DNA of 64,000 nucleotides from Mycolicibacterium bacteremicum. GTDB lineage: Bacteria > Actinomycetota > Actinomycetes > Mycobacteriales > Mycobacteriaceae. Positions 1 to 9,960 of this stretch are shown piece by piece; the stretch's first letter is position 1, and every line of letters begins with the position of its first letter. The stretch lies in NCBI RefSeq assembly GCF_002086115.1, contig NZ_MVHJ01000001.1, forward strand, positions 434,001 through 498,000, read 5' to 3'. The notes beneath the pieces were generated by a model, which saw only the letters and a program-made list of their open reading frames with translations, was not told the DNA's origin and made no database searches. The translations under genes and the position numbers were made by a program.

Positions 1-1380
1 CCCCTGCTTCGTGTGCGGTGGCGACGCCAGGACGCGCTGCCCTTCCCCCTGTGCCTGAGCACGCGCACCGAGGACGGCCGCCGGCTACGGTCGATCACCG
101 TGGGGCGCGGCAACATCGCACTCGCCGACCACGGCCGAACCGTGCGCGAGGAAGTCACGCCGATCGTGCCGGGTCGCATTCCGGTGACGATTCGATTGCC
201 CCAGGGACCGCTGACCCAGGCGATGCCGGCGGCAGACACCGCGACCGACGCGACCGGCCTTGCCACCACCGAACGCACCGACCTGTCCGGCACCGCGCAC
301 GACGCGGTGCCCGCCGTGAACATCGTCGTCACGACCTCCGCCGGTACCGACGTCTACGTCGCCGTCCCGGATCTGCTCGACTCGACGCCGTTCGACCTCA
401 CCCTGGTCGCCGAGCCCAGCGGATCGGTGGCCGGGGACGCCGACGTCACCCGCAGCGGCGGGCGCAGCGACGCCGGCGCGATCGTGCGCTTCGGCGACGG
501 CACCTACGGGGCGACCGCGACCAGCCCCGACCCCACCAATCCGGCGAGTTATGAAGCCGTGTACCGGATCGGCAATGGACATGGCGGACTCGTCGGCAGT
601 GACACCCTCGTGCACTACAGCGTGCAGTCTTCCGGTGGAAACCTGCCGACGATCACCGCCGTACGCAACCCCCTGCCCGCGGCCGCCGGTGTCGATCCCG
701 AGGCGGTGGAGCACGCCCGCCACGCTGCGCCGGTGGCCTTCGCCGTCGACCAGCGCAGGGCCGTCACCGAATCCGATTATGCGGATGCGCTGCTGCGCCT
801 ACCCTCTGTGCAGAGCGCCGTGGCGCGCTTTCGCTGGACCGGCAGTTGGTTGACCGTCTTCGCCAGTGTCGATCCGGCAAGTTCGGAAGATATCGTCGAC
901 CTCAGCGACGGACGCAGCGCCCTCAGCCCGGCGCTCCAACTCGAGGTCCGTACGCAGCTGAATCGCTTCCGGCTCACCGATTACGACGTCGAGCTGCGGG
1001 CACCCGAGTTCGTTCCCCTCGACATCGCAATCGACCTGTGTGTGCTGCCAGGCCAGTTCCGCGCGGACGTGGTCGCCGACGTCCGCAGGCGGATGGGAAG
1101 CGGCTGCACCCCCGACGGCCAACCGGGGTTCTTCCATCAGAGCCGGACCGTCTTCGGCTCCCCTGTGCGCCTCTCGGCGATCTACGCCGCGGTCGCCTCG
1201 GTACCGGGCGTCGACACCGTCACGGTCACCCGTTTTCGGCGCCTCGGCCAGCCCGACAATGGCGAACTGGACCGCGCGGTGATCGAGCTCGGGCCATCCG
1301 AGATCGCGCGCTGCGACAACGATCCCGACTTCACCGAGCACGGTGTCCTCGCGATCACCGCACACGGAGGCAAGGCATGA
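1..1380 (+). CDS. Baseplate J-type protein of a contractile injection system, 5' end missing
   Basis: The reading frame is open from base 1, so the start lies upstream of the window; 459 codons are visible. The protein belongs to the 'putative baseplate assembly protein' (gpJ/gp47-like) class found in phage tails and eCIS particles. Support is the motif NPLP..AGVDPE at visible residues 223-234, followed by the AVTESDYADAL and RFRWTGSWLTVF segments typical of these proteins. Family knowledge: such proteins form the baseplate wedge that joins the sheath/tube to the tip. The stop overlaps the next start by 4 nt (ATGA at 1377-1380), so translation is probably coupled. Confidence 0.8.
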   Translation, partial: PLLRVRWRRQDALPFPLCLSTRTEDGRRLRSITVGRGNIALADHGRTVREEVTPIVPGRIPVTIRLPQGPLTQAMPAADTATDATGLATTERTDLSGTAHDAVPAVNIVVTTSAGTDVYVAVPDLLDSTPFDLTLVAEPSGSVAGDADVTRSGGRSDAGAIVRFGDGTYGATATSPDPTNPASYEAVYRIGNGHGGLVGSDTLVHYSVQSSGGNLPTITAVRNPLPAAAGVDPEAVEHARHAAPVAFAVDQRRAVTESDYADALLRLPSVQSAVARFRWTGSWLTVFASVDPASSEDIVDLSDGRSALSPALQLEVRTQLNRFRLTDYDVELRAPEFVPLDIAIDLCVLPGQFRADVVADVRRRMGSGCTPDGQPGFFHQSRTVFGSPVRLSAIYAAVASVPGVDTVTVTRFRRLGQPDNGELDRAVIELGPSEIARCDNDPDFTEHGVLAITAHGGKA

Positions 1381-4025
1381 ACGCTCCCCAGTGTTGCGGC
1401 GGCACCGGCGGTCGGTGCACGTGTGGTGCGTGCGAACGGAGCTCACACGTCAAACGGCCGGACAACCGGCCCCGACTGCCTGTAATCGACACCCGCATCG
1501 GCACATTCGCGTCCCTTCGCGAGCTCATGCTCGACGAGATCGGAGCCAGACCCGAGTTGCGACACCTGTCCACCCGCGCATCCAGCGATCACGCGGTCGC
1601 GGTCCTGGAACTCACTGCAGCACTGGCAGACGTGCTCACCTTCTACAGTGATCGCGCCGCCAACGACGCCTACCTCGGCACCGCCACCGACCGGCGCTCC
1701 GTCGAACGGCTGACCCGGCTCGTCGGCTACCGACCGCGACCTGGTGTGGCGGCGATGACCTGGCTCGAGTTCACGATGGAGGCAGCCACGTCGGCCACCG
1801 CGCCCGCGGGCCTCCCGGTACAGGCCACCGCCGACCCCAACTCACCGACAGTTGCCCCGCCGACCTACGAGACGCTCGAAGCCGCCCAGCTTGATGCGCG
1901 CTTCAACCGAATGCGCGTGACTCTGCAGGCCGCTCCACTGCCCGCGTTCGCCGCGGGCAGCACGCACGCCATCCTGGCTCGCGGCGCTGCAGCGCTGACG
2001 ACCGCCCTGCACGCAAACGACACCGTCCTGCTGTTCGGCGCGGCCGCAGGGCAGCTGGAGCGAAAGTCGGTCGCAGCCGCGACCATTGACGTGGATCGCA
2101 TCCGCATCTCCTGGACGACCCCGATCGCCGGCACTGCCGGTGCCAGCCCCCGGTCGTGGCGCACCACCCGCAGTCTCGCCGTGTTCGGCGCGCACGCCCC
2201 GCCCACCTACAACGTCATGGTGTCCGACTCCACCGCCCCCGGCGGGGTGCGCTGGACCACCGCGATCACCAGCTTTCTGCTGGGCGCGGGGGCCTCCACG
2301 ATTCCCGTCGACGCCCCCATCGACGACATCGCCGTCGGTACCCACCTTCTGGTCGAAACCTCAGGACCGCCCGTACTCGTCACGGTAACCGCAATCGGCC
2401 GTTCCGCCACCACCGTGGGCCCGCTCACCGATGCGGCGCCGACGATCAGCGTGACGCCGGCCCTGCCGGCCTACGACCTGCGCACGGTCCGACTGCACGT
2501 CCTGGCCGGACCCGAACTCACCTGGTGGGGCGGTGAAGCCAAGACAACCTTCGCTGGTAGCGCCTACCTGCCGGTGTTCCGCGCCGAGCTGCCCAACGGC
2601 ACCGCCGGGGTCGAGCTGGGTCGACGAATCGAGCGCGATGCGTGGGTGCCCGGGGAGGTACTGGACACCGCCGAGCTCGCCGCCGGACGGGCCGCGATCC
2701 TGTCCTGGTTCGACACCGATGCGCCCGGCGCCCCACCCCCGCAGGTGCTGAGGCTGCAACGTCGGCCCGACCTACCGGTGTTCGACGCCAACGGTTTCGC
2801 CATGCTGCGGCTCGATCTGGTGTCGACGGCGGGCACGCCCGGCACGGCCCCGGAATGGCCCGCCGCGGCCGAAGCCTGGCTTGCGCTGAACGTGCTGCGC
2901 GCGAGTCACGGAGCCTCTACCGTCGAGACGGTGGGCAACGGCGACGGAACGATCGCCTTCCAACGGATGGCCCTCGCCAAGCAGCCGGTCACCCATCTGC
3001 CCGCCGAAGTTCCCGGCGGCCTTGCCTCCACTTTGCGCGTGTACGTCGACGGCGTGGCCCGAACCGAAGTCGCGGGGATCTACGGGCACAACGCCCACGA
3101 TCCGGTGGTGACCACGGCAACGCGGCCCGACGGCATCACCGAGATCTGCTTCGGTGACGGCGCCGACATGGCCGCCCGCGCATCGACGGGCGTCGGCAAC
3201 GTCGCGGCGACCTACCGAGTCGGATCCGGCCTCGCCGGACGCGTCGGCGCAGGACGGCTCAACGCGCTCCTGGCCAAACCCGCCGGGGTCCGCTCGGTCA
3301 CCAATCCGTTGCCGTCGGAGGGCGGCGCCGACCCCGAGCCGGCCGACCAGGCCCGCCGGAATGCGCCGGCCAGTGTGCGTGCACTCGGACGTGGAGTGTC
3401 GCTGCGCGACCTTGCCGATCTGCTGGTCGGCACTGGGCTGGTCACCGAGGCGCAGGCGATCTGGCTGTGGAACGGCCTCGACTGGATGATTCACATCACC
3501 GTGACCGCTCCCCTCGGTGCCGCGCTGGGCCCGGACGTGCTGACCACCCTGGCCCGCTCACTGGACTCCACACGCGACACCAGCCACCTGCTGCGCATCG
3601 CAGACTCCACCAAGGTTCCGGTCACGGTCAGCGCGTCGGTCGTGATCGATGCGCGGGTCGAGAAGCCCGCCGCGGTATTGGCTGCCGTGGACTCCGCTGT
3701 GCGGAATCGGCTGGATTCCAACCGATCCGGGCTCGGGCGCGCAGTCACGGCCAGTGACCTCATTGCCGGCTGCGCGGCCGTGCCCGGGGTGATCGGCGTC
3801 GATCTCGACGATCTGATGTTCGCGCCGTCCGCGGCATTCGATTCCGCCGAGTTGAGCCACCGGGGTGTACTGATGGCGCCCGACGGCACCCCCGTGCGCG
3901 CGCAGCCGAGGCTGCGGCTGCTTCGTGCGCATCCCGACGTGACCCGCGGCGTCGTGCTACCGGCCGAGCTGGCCGTCATCGCGCAACCCGGCGACGTGCG
4001 CATCATCGACGGAGGAAGGGCATGA
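1377..4025 (+). CDS. Second baseplate J-type assembly protein (882 aa)
   Basis: A putative baseplate assembly protein of the same class as the gene before it: the paralogous motif NPLPSEGGADPEP sits near residue 643. The start was taken at the ATG overlapping the previous stop, because the frame extends far upstream only as antisense-like noise. The N-terminus has a compact cysteine cluster (C6, C7, C14, C16, C19) before the NRPRLPVIDTRIGTF segment; related actinobacterial proteins have a similar CxC..C head. Inference: the cysteines bind metal or form disulfides. It would act in the baseplate wedge with its neighbour. It ends in ATGA shared with the next gene. Confidence 0.8.
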   Translation: MNAPQCCGGTGGRCTCGACERSSHVKRPDNRPRLPVIDTRIGTFASLRELMLDEIGARPELRHLSTRASSDHAVAVLELTAALADVLTFYSDRAANDAYLGTATDRRSVERLTRLVGYRPRPGVAAMTWLEFTMEAATSATAPAGLPVQATADPNSPTVAPPTYETLEAAQLDARFNRMRVTLQAAPLPAFAAGSTHAILARGAAALTTALHANDTVLLFGAAAGQLERKSVAAATIDVDRIRISWTTPIAGTAGASPRSWRTTRSLAVFGAHAPPTYNVMVSDSTAPGGVRWTTAITSFLLGAGASTIPVDAPIDDIAVGTHLLVETSGPPVLVTVTAIGRSATTVGPLTDAAPTISVTPALPAYDLRTVRLHVLAGPELTWWGGEAKTTFAGSAYLPVFRAELPNGTAGVELGRRIERDAWVPGEVLDTAELAAGRAAILSWFDTDAPGAPPPQVLRLQRRPDLPVFDANGFAMLRLDLVSTAGTPGTAPEWPAAAEAWLALNVLRASHGASTVETVGNGDGTIAFQRMALAKQPVTHLPAEVPGGLASTLRVYVDGVARTEVAGIYGHNAHDPVVTTATRPDGITEICFGDGADMAARASTGVGNVAATYRVGSGLAGRVGAGRLNALLAKPAGVRSVTNPLPSEGGADPEPADQARRNAPASVRALGRGVSLRDLADLLVGTGLVTEAQAIWLWNGLDWMIHITVTAPLGAALGPDVLTTLARSLDSTRDTSHLLRIADSTKVPVTVSASVVIDARVEKPAAVLAAVDSAVRNRLDSNRSGLGRAVTASDLIAGCAAVPGVIGVDLDDLMFAPSAAFDSAELSHRGVLMAPDGTPVRAQPRLRLLRAHPDVTRGVVLPAELAVIAQPGDVRIIDGGRA

Positions 4026-6502
4026 CGACCGACCCGCGCCTGGACCGACTGTGGAATCTCCTTCCCGCGCATCTCCGTTCGGGCGACCTCGAGGCCCAGC
4101 ACGTGCTGCAACCGCTACTGCAGATCGCCTCGCGCGTACTCAACGACGTCGAGGACGATCTCTGGCAACGCTTCGACGACCTCTTCATCGAGACGGCGGC
4201 CGACTGGGCCGTGCCCTACATCGGCGAACTGGTCGGCAACGACGCACTATTCGACGGCGCCCGCGCCGACGCGGCCCGCACCGCCACCGGGTTGTTCACC
4301 GATCTCGCACCCCACGACCTGCGCGCCCCGATCGCCGCCCGGGTGCGCGCCGACGTCGCCCGAACGATCTACTACCGCCGACGCAAGGGCACCCCGGCGA
4401 TGCTGGAGGAACTCGCACGAAACGTCACCGGCTGGCCGGTGCACATCGTGGAGTGCTTCGAGCTGCTCGACTGGCCGCAGTTCCTCGAACATCTGCGCCC
4501 GCAGGCCGCCCTGCTCGACGTGCGCAGTCCCGAGCGCTGCGAGCGCGCGATCGGTCCGTTCAGCGATGCGGTCCGGTGTGTGGACCTCCGAGAGCCCACG
4601 TTGGGCGGCAGCCGCGGTGCCGTGGTCGCCGAGGGCGCACTGGTGCCGGTGACCAGCACCGACTCCGAGGCAGTGGTCGACAGGCGGGCCGTCGACCCCG
4701 TCTCCCCGCCCTACGCGCCGAAGAACGTTGCGTTCTTCGCCTGGCGGATTCAGGCCAGTCCGTTGGTCTTCGTCCCGGCCAAACCGTCGGCGGTCTGCCC
4801 GTTCGGATGGAGCTTCAGCCCGCTCGGCAATCCGGCACCACTGTTCAGCCGCTGGCTGCGCGAGGGCGACGCCGACGGTCTGGTGACGGAGTTGCAGGTG
4901 CCGCAGCCGATCCGGCGTGGCCGATTCGCCCTCGACATGGACTCCTACGTGGCGCGCCCACCCGTGCGCGCGCTGGCGACCGATTTCTACGGGAACTTCC
5001 GCGACCTACCGGGCGTCGGCCTGCCGCCCGCTCCGCAGACCTCGATGACGGTCTACCTCGACGGTGTCGCCGTCCGCCCGTGTGCCAATCCGGCCGGTGT
5101 CGGCGCCGCGTGTGCCCCACGCATCCGCTGCGTTCGGGTCGACGACTTCGCCACCGCGCAACAGCCGCCAGGCAAGGTCGTCGCGCTCGACGTCGTGAAT
5201 GGTCGCCTTCTGCTCGGCGCCGGTCTGCTACCCGATCCGGCCGCTCCCCCGACGGTTACCGTGTCGTCATTCGTCGGGCAGGCAGCAGGTTTCGGCGGTG
5301 GCGGGTATGACCGGCGCGCCTGGATCGTCCCGGATGCGCCCCCGCCGGGCACACCGATTCAGCGCATCCACGTCGGCACCCGGCCGCGGCCACCGGGTAT
5401 CAAGCCACTCCCGCCGCAGGTTTCGGCGCTCTCGACCGCGGTCGCGCAGTGGGACGCCGGCGGCCGACGCCCCACCGTGATCGTGATCGACGACAGCAGC
5501 ACCTACGCGCTACCCGGCACCATCATCTTGGACAACGACAGCTGGCTGGTCATCGAGGCGGCCGACGGTGAACGCCCGCTGCTGCGCACACCGCAGGCCG
5601 GGACTCGCATCGACGCCGCGGTGCCCGCGGGCACCCGGGACTACCTGTCGACGCTGACACTGAGCGGTGTTCTCGTGGAGGGGCACCTCGACGTGATCGG
5701 GCCGATCAACCGACTGCGGTTGTGGCACTCGACGCTGGTCCCGGGCCGGCGATTACGCGAGAACGGCGAGCCGGACACCACCCGGCCGTCGATCGTGGCC
5801 TCGGGAGGGGCGGATCTCACCCAGCTGCGCGTCGAGGCCGCCTTCTCGATCCTCGGACCGATCAGTCTGCCGCCGTCCATCGACCACGTCACGATCCTCG
5901 ACTCGGTCGTCGACGGCCTCGACGTTGGTGGAGCGTTGGCGGGGCCGGCGATCGTCGGGACGGGCGGAGCCACAACCGATCTCGGGCCACCGCTACGGGC
6001 CGAACGCTCGACGGTGCTGGGCGCAGTGCACGTGGTCAGTCTTGACGCGTCGGAGTGCATCGTCACCGGTCACGTCGAGGTCCAGCAGACCCAGCATGGC
6101 TGCGTGCGGTTCAGCTATCTTCCACTCGATTCGATCAGCCCGCGACGGTTCCGCTGCCAGCCCGAACTCACCGCGCGCCAAGCGGCCGACGTGGCCGTCG
6201 CCAACGGACTCGCCGCCGACCCGCTGCTCACCCTCGCCCAGCAACAGGCGATCGCCGGAACCGCGCGCGCCGCCGTCGTAGCAGTTCTCGCCCCTTCGAT
6301 GGCCGCCCGCCGGTATGGGCGGCCCGAGTACGGACAGCTCGCATCGTCGTGTCCGGCCGAGATCACGGAAGGCGCCGAGGACGGCAGCGAGATGGGTGCG
6401 CTCTGCCACGTCAAACAGGCCCAGCGGGAATCGAACCTACGCATCCGCCTTGCCGAGTACCTGCCATTCGGGCTGGATCCGGCCCTGACCTACGTGACCT
6501 GA
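4022..6502 (+). CDS. Tail-protein-I-like eCIS protein with beta-solenoid region (826 aa)
   Basis: Residues 1-170 look like the phage P2 tail protein I / eCIS baseplate family (LWNLLPAHLR start, WAVPYIGELVG, YYRRRKGTPAMLEELAR). Residues about 480-690 are rich in short beta-strand repeats (TLTLSGVLVEGHLDVIG, HVTILDSVVDGLDVGG), as in a parallel beta-helix. The last 130 residues carry a conserved tail block (EDGSEMGALCHVKQAQ, EYLPFGLDPALTYVT). The ATG overlaps the previous stop and follows a strong GGAGGAAGG at 4011-4019. Likely role: baseplate-to-tip connector, with the beta-helix facing out; this is inferred from family and order. Confidence 0.75.
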   Translation: MTTDPRLDRLWNLLPAHLRSGDLEAQHVLQPLLQIASRVLNDVEDDLWQRFDDLFIETAADWAVPYIGELVGNDALFDGARADAARTATGLFTDLAPHDLRAPIAARVRADVARTIYYRRRKGTPAMLEELARNVTGWPVHIVECFELLDWPQFLEHLRPQAALLDVRSPERCERAIGPFSDAVRCVDLREPTLGGSRGAVVAEGALVPVTSTDSEAVVDRRAVDPVSPPYAPKNVAFFAWRIQASPLVFVPAKPSAVCPFGWSFSPLGNPAPLFSRWLREGDADGLVTELQVPQPIRRGRFALDMDSYVARPPVRALATDFYGNFRDLPGVGLPPAPQTSMTVYLDGVAVRPCANPAGVGAACAPRIRCVRVDDFATAQQPPGKVVALDVVNGRLLLGAGLLPDPAAPPTVTVSSFVGQAAGFGGGGYDRRAWIVPDAPPPGTPIQRIHVGTRPRPPGIKPLPPQVSALSTAVAQWDAGGRRPTVIVIDDSSTYALPGTIILDNDSWLVIEAADGERPLLRTPQAGTRIDAAVPAGTRDYLSTLTLSGVLVEGHLDVIGPINRLRLWHSTLVPGRRLRENGEPDTTRPSIVASGGADLTQLRVEAAFSILGPISLPPSIDHVTILDSVVDGLDVGGALAGPAIVGTGGATTDLGPPLRAERSTVLGAVHVVSLDASECIVTGHVEVQQTQHGCVRFSYLPLDSISPRRFRCQPELTARQAADVAVANGLAADPLLTLAQQQAIAGTARAAVVAVLAPSMAARRYGRPEYGQLASSCPAEITEGAEDGSEMGALCHVKQAQRESNLRIRLAEYLPFGLDPALTYVT

Positions 6503-6516
6503 CAGGGGGCCCACCA

Positions 6517-9500
6517 ATGGCCGGTGACCACAGCAGCTACAGCTTCCGGCCGACGAACGACTTCGTCGGCGTGTTCGAGCAGCAGGGCCGCGTCCGCCTC
6601 GACGCGAACCTCAACGAACTCGTCGACCTAATTGATCGTCGACTACGCGCCACCGCGCTCGACACCCTCGGCCCTGCCGTCGTCCCCGCCGAGACTCCCG
6701 ACGCGTTCCGGCTCAAAATCACCCCGGGTGCACTGTCTTTCGGGGCCGGACGCGCCTACGTCGACGGCATCCAGGTCGACAATCACGGCATCGGCATACC
6801 GGCCCCGACACTGCACTTCGACCCGCACCTGGAGGAACTGCGGGGCACCGACCGCCTTCCGTACAGCTCCCAGCCCTATCTGCCCGTACCCCCGGCGCTC
6901 CCCACCTCCGGCACCCATCTGGTGTACCTCGACGTATGGCACCGCGAGCGCACGTGGGCCGAGGACCCGACGCTGCTCGATCCCGCTTTGTACGGCATCG
7001 ACACCGCGGTTCGGCGACAGGTCGTCTGGCAGGTGAAAGTGCATGAAGCCGATACACCCGGCCTGCAATGCGACACCCCCGACGGGCAGATCCCGGGCTG
7101 GGCGGACATCATCCGACCGAGCGCATCGCGGCTCACCACCGCAGCGGTCGGGGTCCCGGCCGCGTTGGACCCGTGCGATGTACCGCCGCTAGGCGGCTAT
7201 CGCGGTCGCAGCAACCGGCTGTACTGCGTGGAGATTCACGATCCAGGGCCGGTCGGCGTGGCGACCTTCAAATGGAGCCGCGACAACGCGTCGCTGGCAT
7301 CACCGGTCACGGCGATCGCCGGCGCCGATATCAGCGTCGTGCGCCCGGGCCGTGATGCGCTCCTGCGGTTCACCATTGGCGATGTCATCGAAGTCACCGA
7401 CGACGTCCACGAACTCGACGGTCTGAAGGGTGAGATGGCCGTGGTTGCCAATGTCGATGACGCGCGCGGGGTGGTCACCCTGGCGGCACCGCTGGGCGGG
7501 GTGTTCGACGTGACCCGCGGTGCCCGCATCCGGCGATGGGACCAGTCCGGCGGGCTGGTCACGGCCGCTCACGTCATGCAGCTCACCGCGGGGCCGATAG
7601 TGTTGGAGGACGGTGTTCAGATCGAGTTCACCCTCGACCCGGATATCGCCGGCGGCGTGTTCCGCTCGAACGAGCGCTGGGCGTTTCGAGCGCGTGTCGC
7701 CGACGCGTCGGTCGAAGTGCTCGATCACGTTCCCCCGCGCGCACCCCACCACCACGTCGCGCGTCTCGGGTTCGTCGACTTCACCAACAATGCCGTGCTG
7801 AGCGACTGCCGGGTGCCCTGGCCAGGTTCGGGCGACTACGACTGCCAGGACTGTGCCTGCGATGTGTGCGTCACCGCTATCAGCCACAACAGCGGGGCGC
7901 TGACCATCCAGGCCGCCGTCGACAAGGTGCGGGACCGGGGTGGCGTGGTCTGTCTGCAACCCGGTGTTTACGTGTTGCGCGAGACCGTCGACATGTCGCG
8001 GACGAACGCGGTGCGGCTACGCGGCAAAGGGTGGACGACCATCGTGCTCACACCGGGCCCCCTGCCGGCGTTCTTCGTCGATCGTGCCAGGGAGGTCACC
8101 ATCGAGGAAATGACCGTGCTCGGCAACGACGGTCGATTCATGGACCGGCAGGAACCCGGCAACCAGGAGGAGCCCGGTAGGCCGGCCGCGCCCGTCGTCG
8201 CCACACCCGTCGCTACGGGCGGGCTCCTCGCTGGGCTGGGCGGCAACGTTGCGATCGCGGTGCGCAACACGATTGGCTTCGTTGTGCAGCGTTGCTCTCT
8301 GATCGTGCAGCCCACGCGCGCGCGGCTGCCCGCACTGACGTTGCTCGGCATCATCGCGGGGCTACGCGTGCGCGACTGTCAGATTCTGGGCGCCACGGCA
8401 ATCGGCAACGCCCCCCTTGCCGCCAGTGCACCACGCGCCGAACGCGCATTCGTCGCCGATCAGCGCACGCCGGGACGTCTGCTACTCGCCCACTCCAGGA
8501 TTGAGGACAACGTGCTCGTCGGTCTCCGCGCGGGCATCGCCTTCGTCGGTACGTCAATCCACCTCGGGGACAACGTAGTTGCCGACAACATTGTCGCGGC
8601 GGTGATCGCCGGGATCACCCACTTGGGCACCTCGCCTGCGGGTCCGACGGTGGTCAGGTCGAACATCGTCGCGGCCGGTTTCTACGGGATCATCGGCGGT
8701 CTGAATCCTGTCCGAATCGCCGACAACGAGATTATCGGCCTCAACACCCGCCTCAACCGGCTCGGCATTCCCGACCCCCGGGTACCCGACGAACCTGACG
8801 ACCCTCTCCGCCCGAATCCGTGCGCACCGAAGAGCGTCGTGTACAAGGCAGGACCCATCGGGATCGTGACCGATGTCGGCGCGATGCGCGGCGGCCTCGG
8901 CCTGCCCGCGGCGGTCCTCGTTACCGACGGCCTGGGCTTCGGCGGACGCATCGAGTCGGTGCGTATTGGGGGCAACGAGGTGGAGGAGTTCCTCGGTTTC
9001 GGCATCATGGTCCAGGCCGCCGTGGCGACCACGATGATTCACGGCAACCGCATCAGCCGAGTCTCCCTTGACGGCATCGTCGTCACGGCCATCCGTGGCG
9101 GCGCGGTGTCGGTGCACAACAACGTCATTCGCGGTGTCGGCTACGAGGCCCGTGAGCAGCGCCACGCCCCAGCCACGGATCCGCGAGTACTCGCCGCCAT
9201 CGCCATCGGGCCGGCGCGGGAAGCCGATGTCCGCGCCAACCAGGTGCTCGGTGTGCGATCGATAGTGGCGCAGACTGTGGCGGGCGTGTGGATCGAAGGT
9301 GCCAATAACTCCCAGGTCGCCCTCAACACGGTCAATGATGTCAGCGCTCCCGAAGGATTGTCGTTCGGTATCGCGGTTCGGGCGCCGTTCGACCGGACCG
9401 ATATCAGCGAAAATCGGGTTCGCCAGGAGTCCCCGCGGAGCCGCTACACCGGCGTGTCGATCGGGGGGCTGGTGACATTGCGGCCCACAGGCCGCGAAGC

Positions 9501-9930
9501 GGACTATCACCTGGTGGGACTCAAGTTCGGGCGACTGATCATCGTCACCGACGTCGGTACCTGGTGGTACGGCGACGACAGAATCGTGCACCTGCAGGTG
9601 GGTCGCGAACTCGGGGCGGTGCACGGCAATACCGTCGACGGCACGGGTCTCCGTCCCATGGTGCAGATCATCGTGGGCGGGAACGCGCTGCTGAACGACA
9701 ATCGAATCGTGTTCGTCCCCGACGAACGCGGCGCCGCGGTACGCATTGGCGCTGACTCCGCCGTCGTGTCTGCGAACTACGTCGAGACGCGACCGGACGC
9801 GTCTGCGGTGGCAATCGACGCGGACCCGGCCAAGGTCGCGATCTCGACCAATGTCACGAACGGCGACCTTCGGATCAACGGCGCACCGCTGGCGCCACCC
9901 TGGGACGCCATGAACATCGCGACCCCCTGA
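6517..9930 (+). CDS. DUF6519 protein with C-terminal right-handed beta-helix (1137 aa)
   Basis: The N-terminal ~440 residues fit the DUF6519 family seen in actinobacterial phage-tail-like clusters (FVGVFEQQGRVRLDANLNE, YLDVWHRERTWAEDP, GYRGRSNRLYCVEIHD, ATFKWSRDN). A CX2CXCX2C motif (C443, C446, C448, C451) separates it from a long region (about 461-1137) that starts ALTIQAAVDKVRDRGG and continues with NosD/pectate-lyase-like repeats rich in 'VxxNxI' turns. The start at 6517 follows AGGGGG. No signal peptide is seen. Inferred role: a large fibre or tip component, or a substrate-binding adaptor, of the injection system; the exact job is unknown. Confidence 0.75.
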   Translation: MAGDHSSYSFRPTNDFVGVFEQQGRVRLDANLNELVDLIDRRLRATALDTLGPAVVPAETPDAFRLKITPGALSFGAGRAYVDGIQVDNHGIGIPAPTLHFDPHLEELRGTDRLPYSSQPYLPVPPALPTSGTHLVYLDVWHRERTWAEDPTLLDPALYGIDTAVRRQVVWQVKVHEADTPGLQCDTPDGQIPGWADIIRPSASRLTTAAVGVPAALDPCDVPPLGGYRGRSNRLYCVEIHDPGPVGVATFKWSRDNASLASPVTAIAGADISVVRPGRDALLRFTIGDVIEVTDDVHELDGLKGEMAVVANVDDARGVVTLAAPLGGVFDVTRGARIRRWDQSGGLVTAAHVMQLTAGPIVLEDGVQIEFTLDPDIAGGVFRSNERWAFRARVADASVEVLDHVPPRAPHHHVARLGFVDFTNNAVLSDCRVPWPGSGDYDCQDCACDVCVTAISHNSGALTIQAAVDKVRDRGGVVCLQPGVYVLRETVDMSRTNAVRLRGKGWTTIVLTPGPLPAFFVDRAREVTIEEMTVLGNDGRFMDRQEPGNQEEPGRPAAPVVATPVATGGLLAGLGGNVAIAVRNTIGFVVQRCSLIVQPTRARLPALTLLGIIAGLRVRDCQILGATAIGNAPLAASAPRAERAFVADQRTPGRLLLAHSRIEDNVLVGLRAGIAFVGTSIHLGDNVVADNIVAAVIAGITHLGTSPAGPTVVRSNIVAAGFYGIIGGLNPVRIADNEIIGLNTRLNRLGIPDPRVPDEPDDPLRPNPCAPKSVVYKAGPIGIVTDVGAMRGGLGLPAAVLVTDGLGFGGRIESVRIGGNEVEEFLGFGIMVQAAVATTMIHGNRISRVSLDGIVVTAIRGGAVSVHNNVIRGVGYEAREQRHAPATDPRVLAAIAIGPAREADVRANQVLGVRSIVAQTVAGVWIEGANNSQVALNTVNDVSAPEGLSFGIAVRAPFDRTDISENRVRQESPRSRYTGVSIGGLVTLRPTGREADYHLVGLKFGRLIIVTDVGTWWYGDDRIVHLQVGRELGAVHGNTVDGTGLRPMVQIIVGGNALLNDNRIVFVPDERGAAVRIGADSAVVSANYVETRPDASAVAIDADPAKVAISTNVTNGDLRINGAPLAPPWDAMNIATP

Positions 9931-9960
9931 TCGACATCACCGCACCGAGGAGAAAGCACC

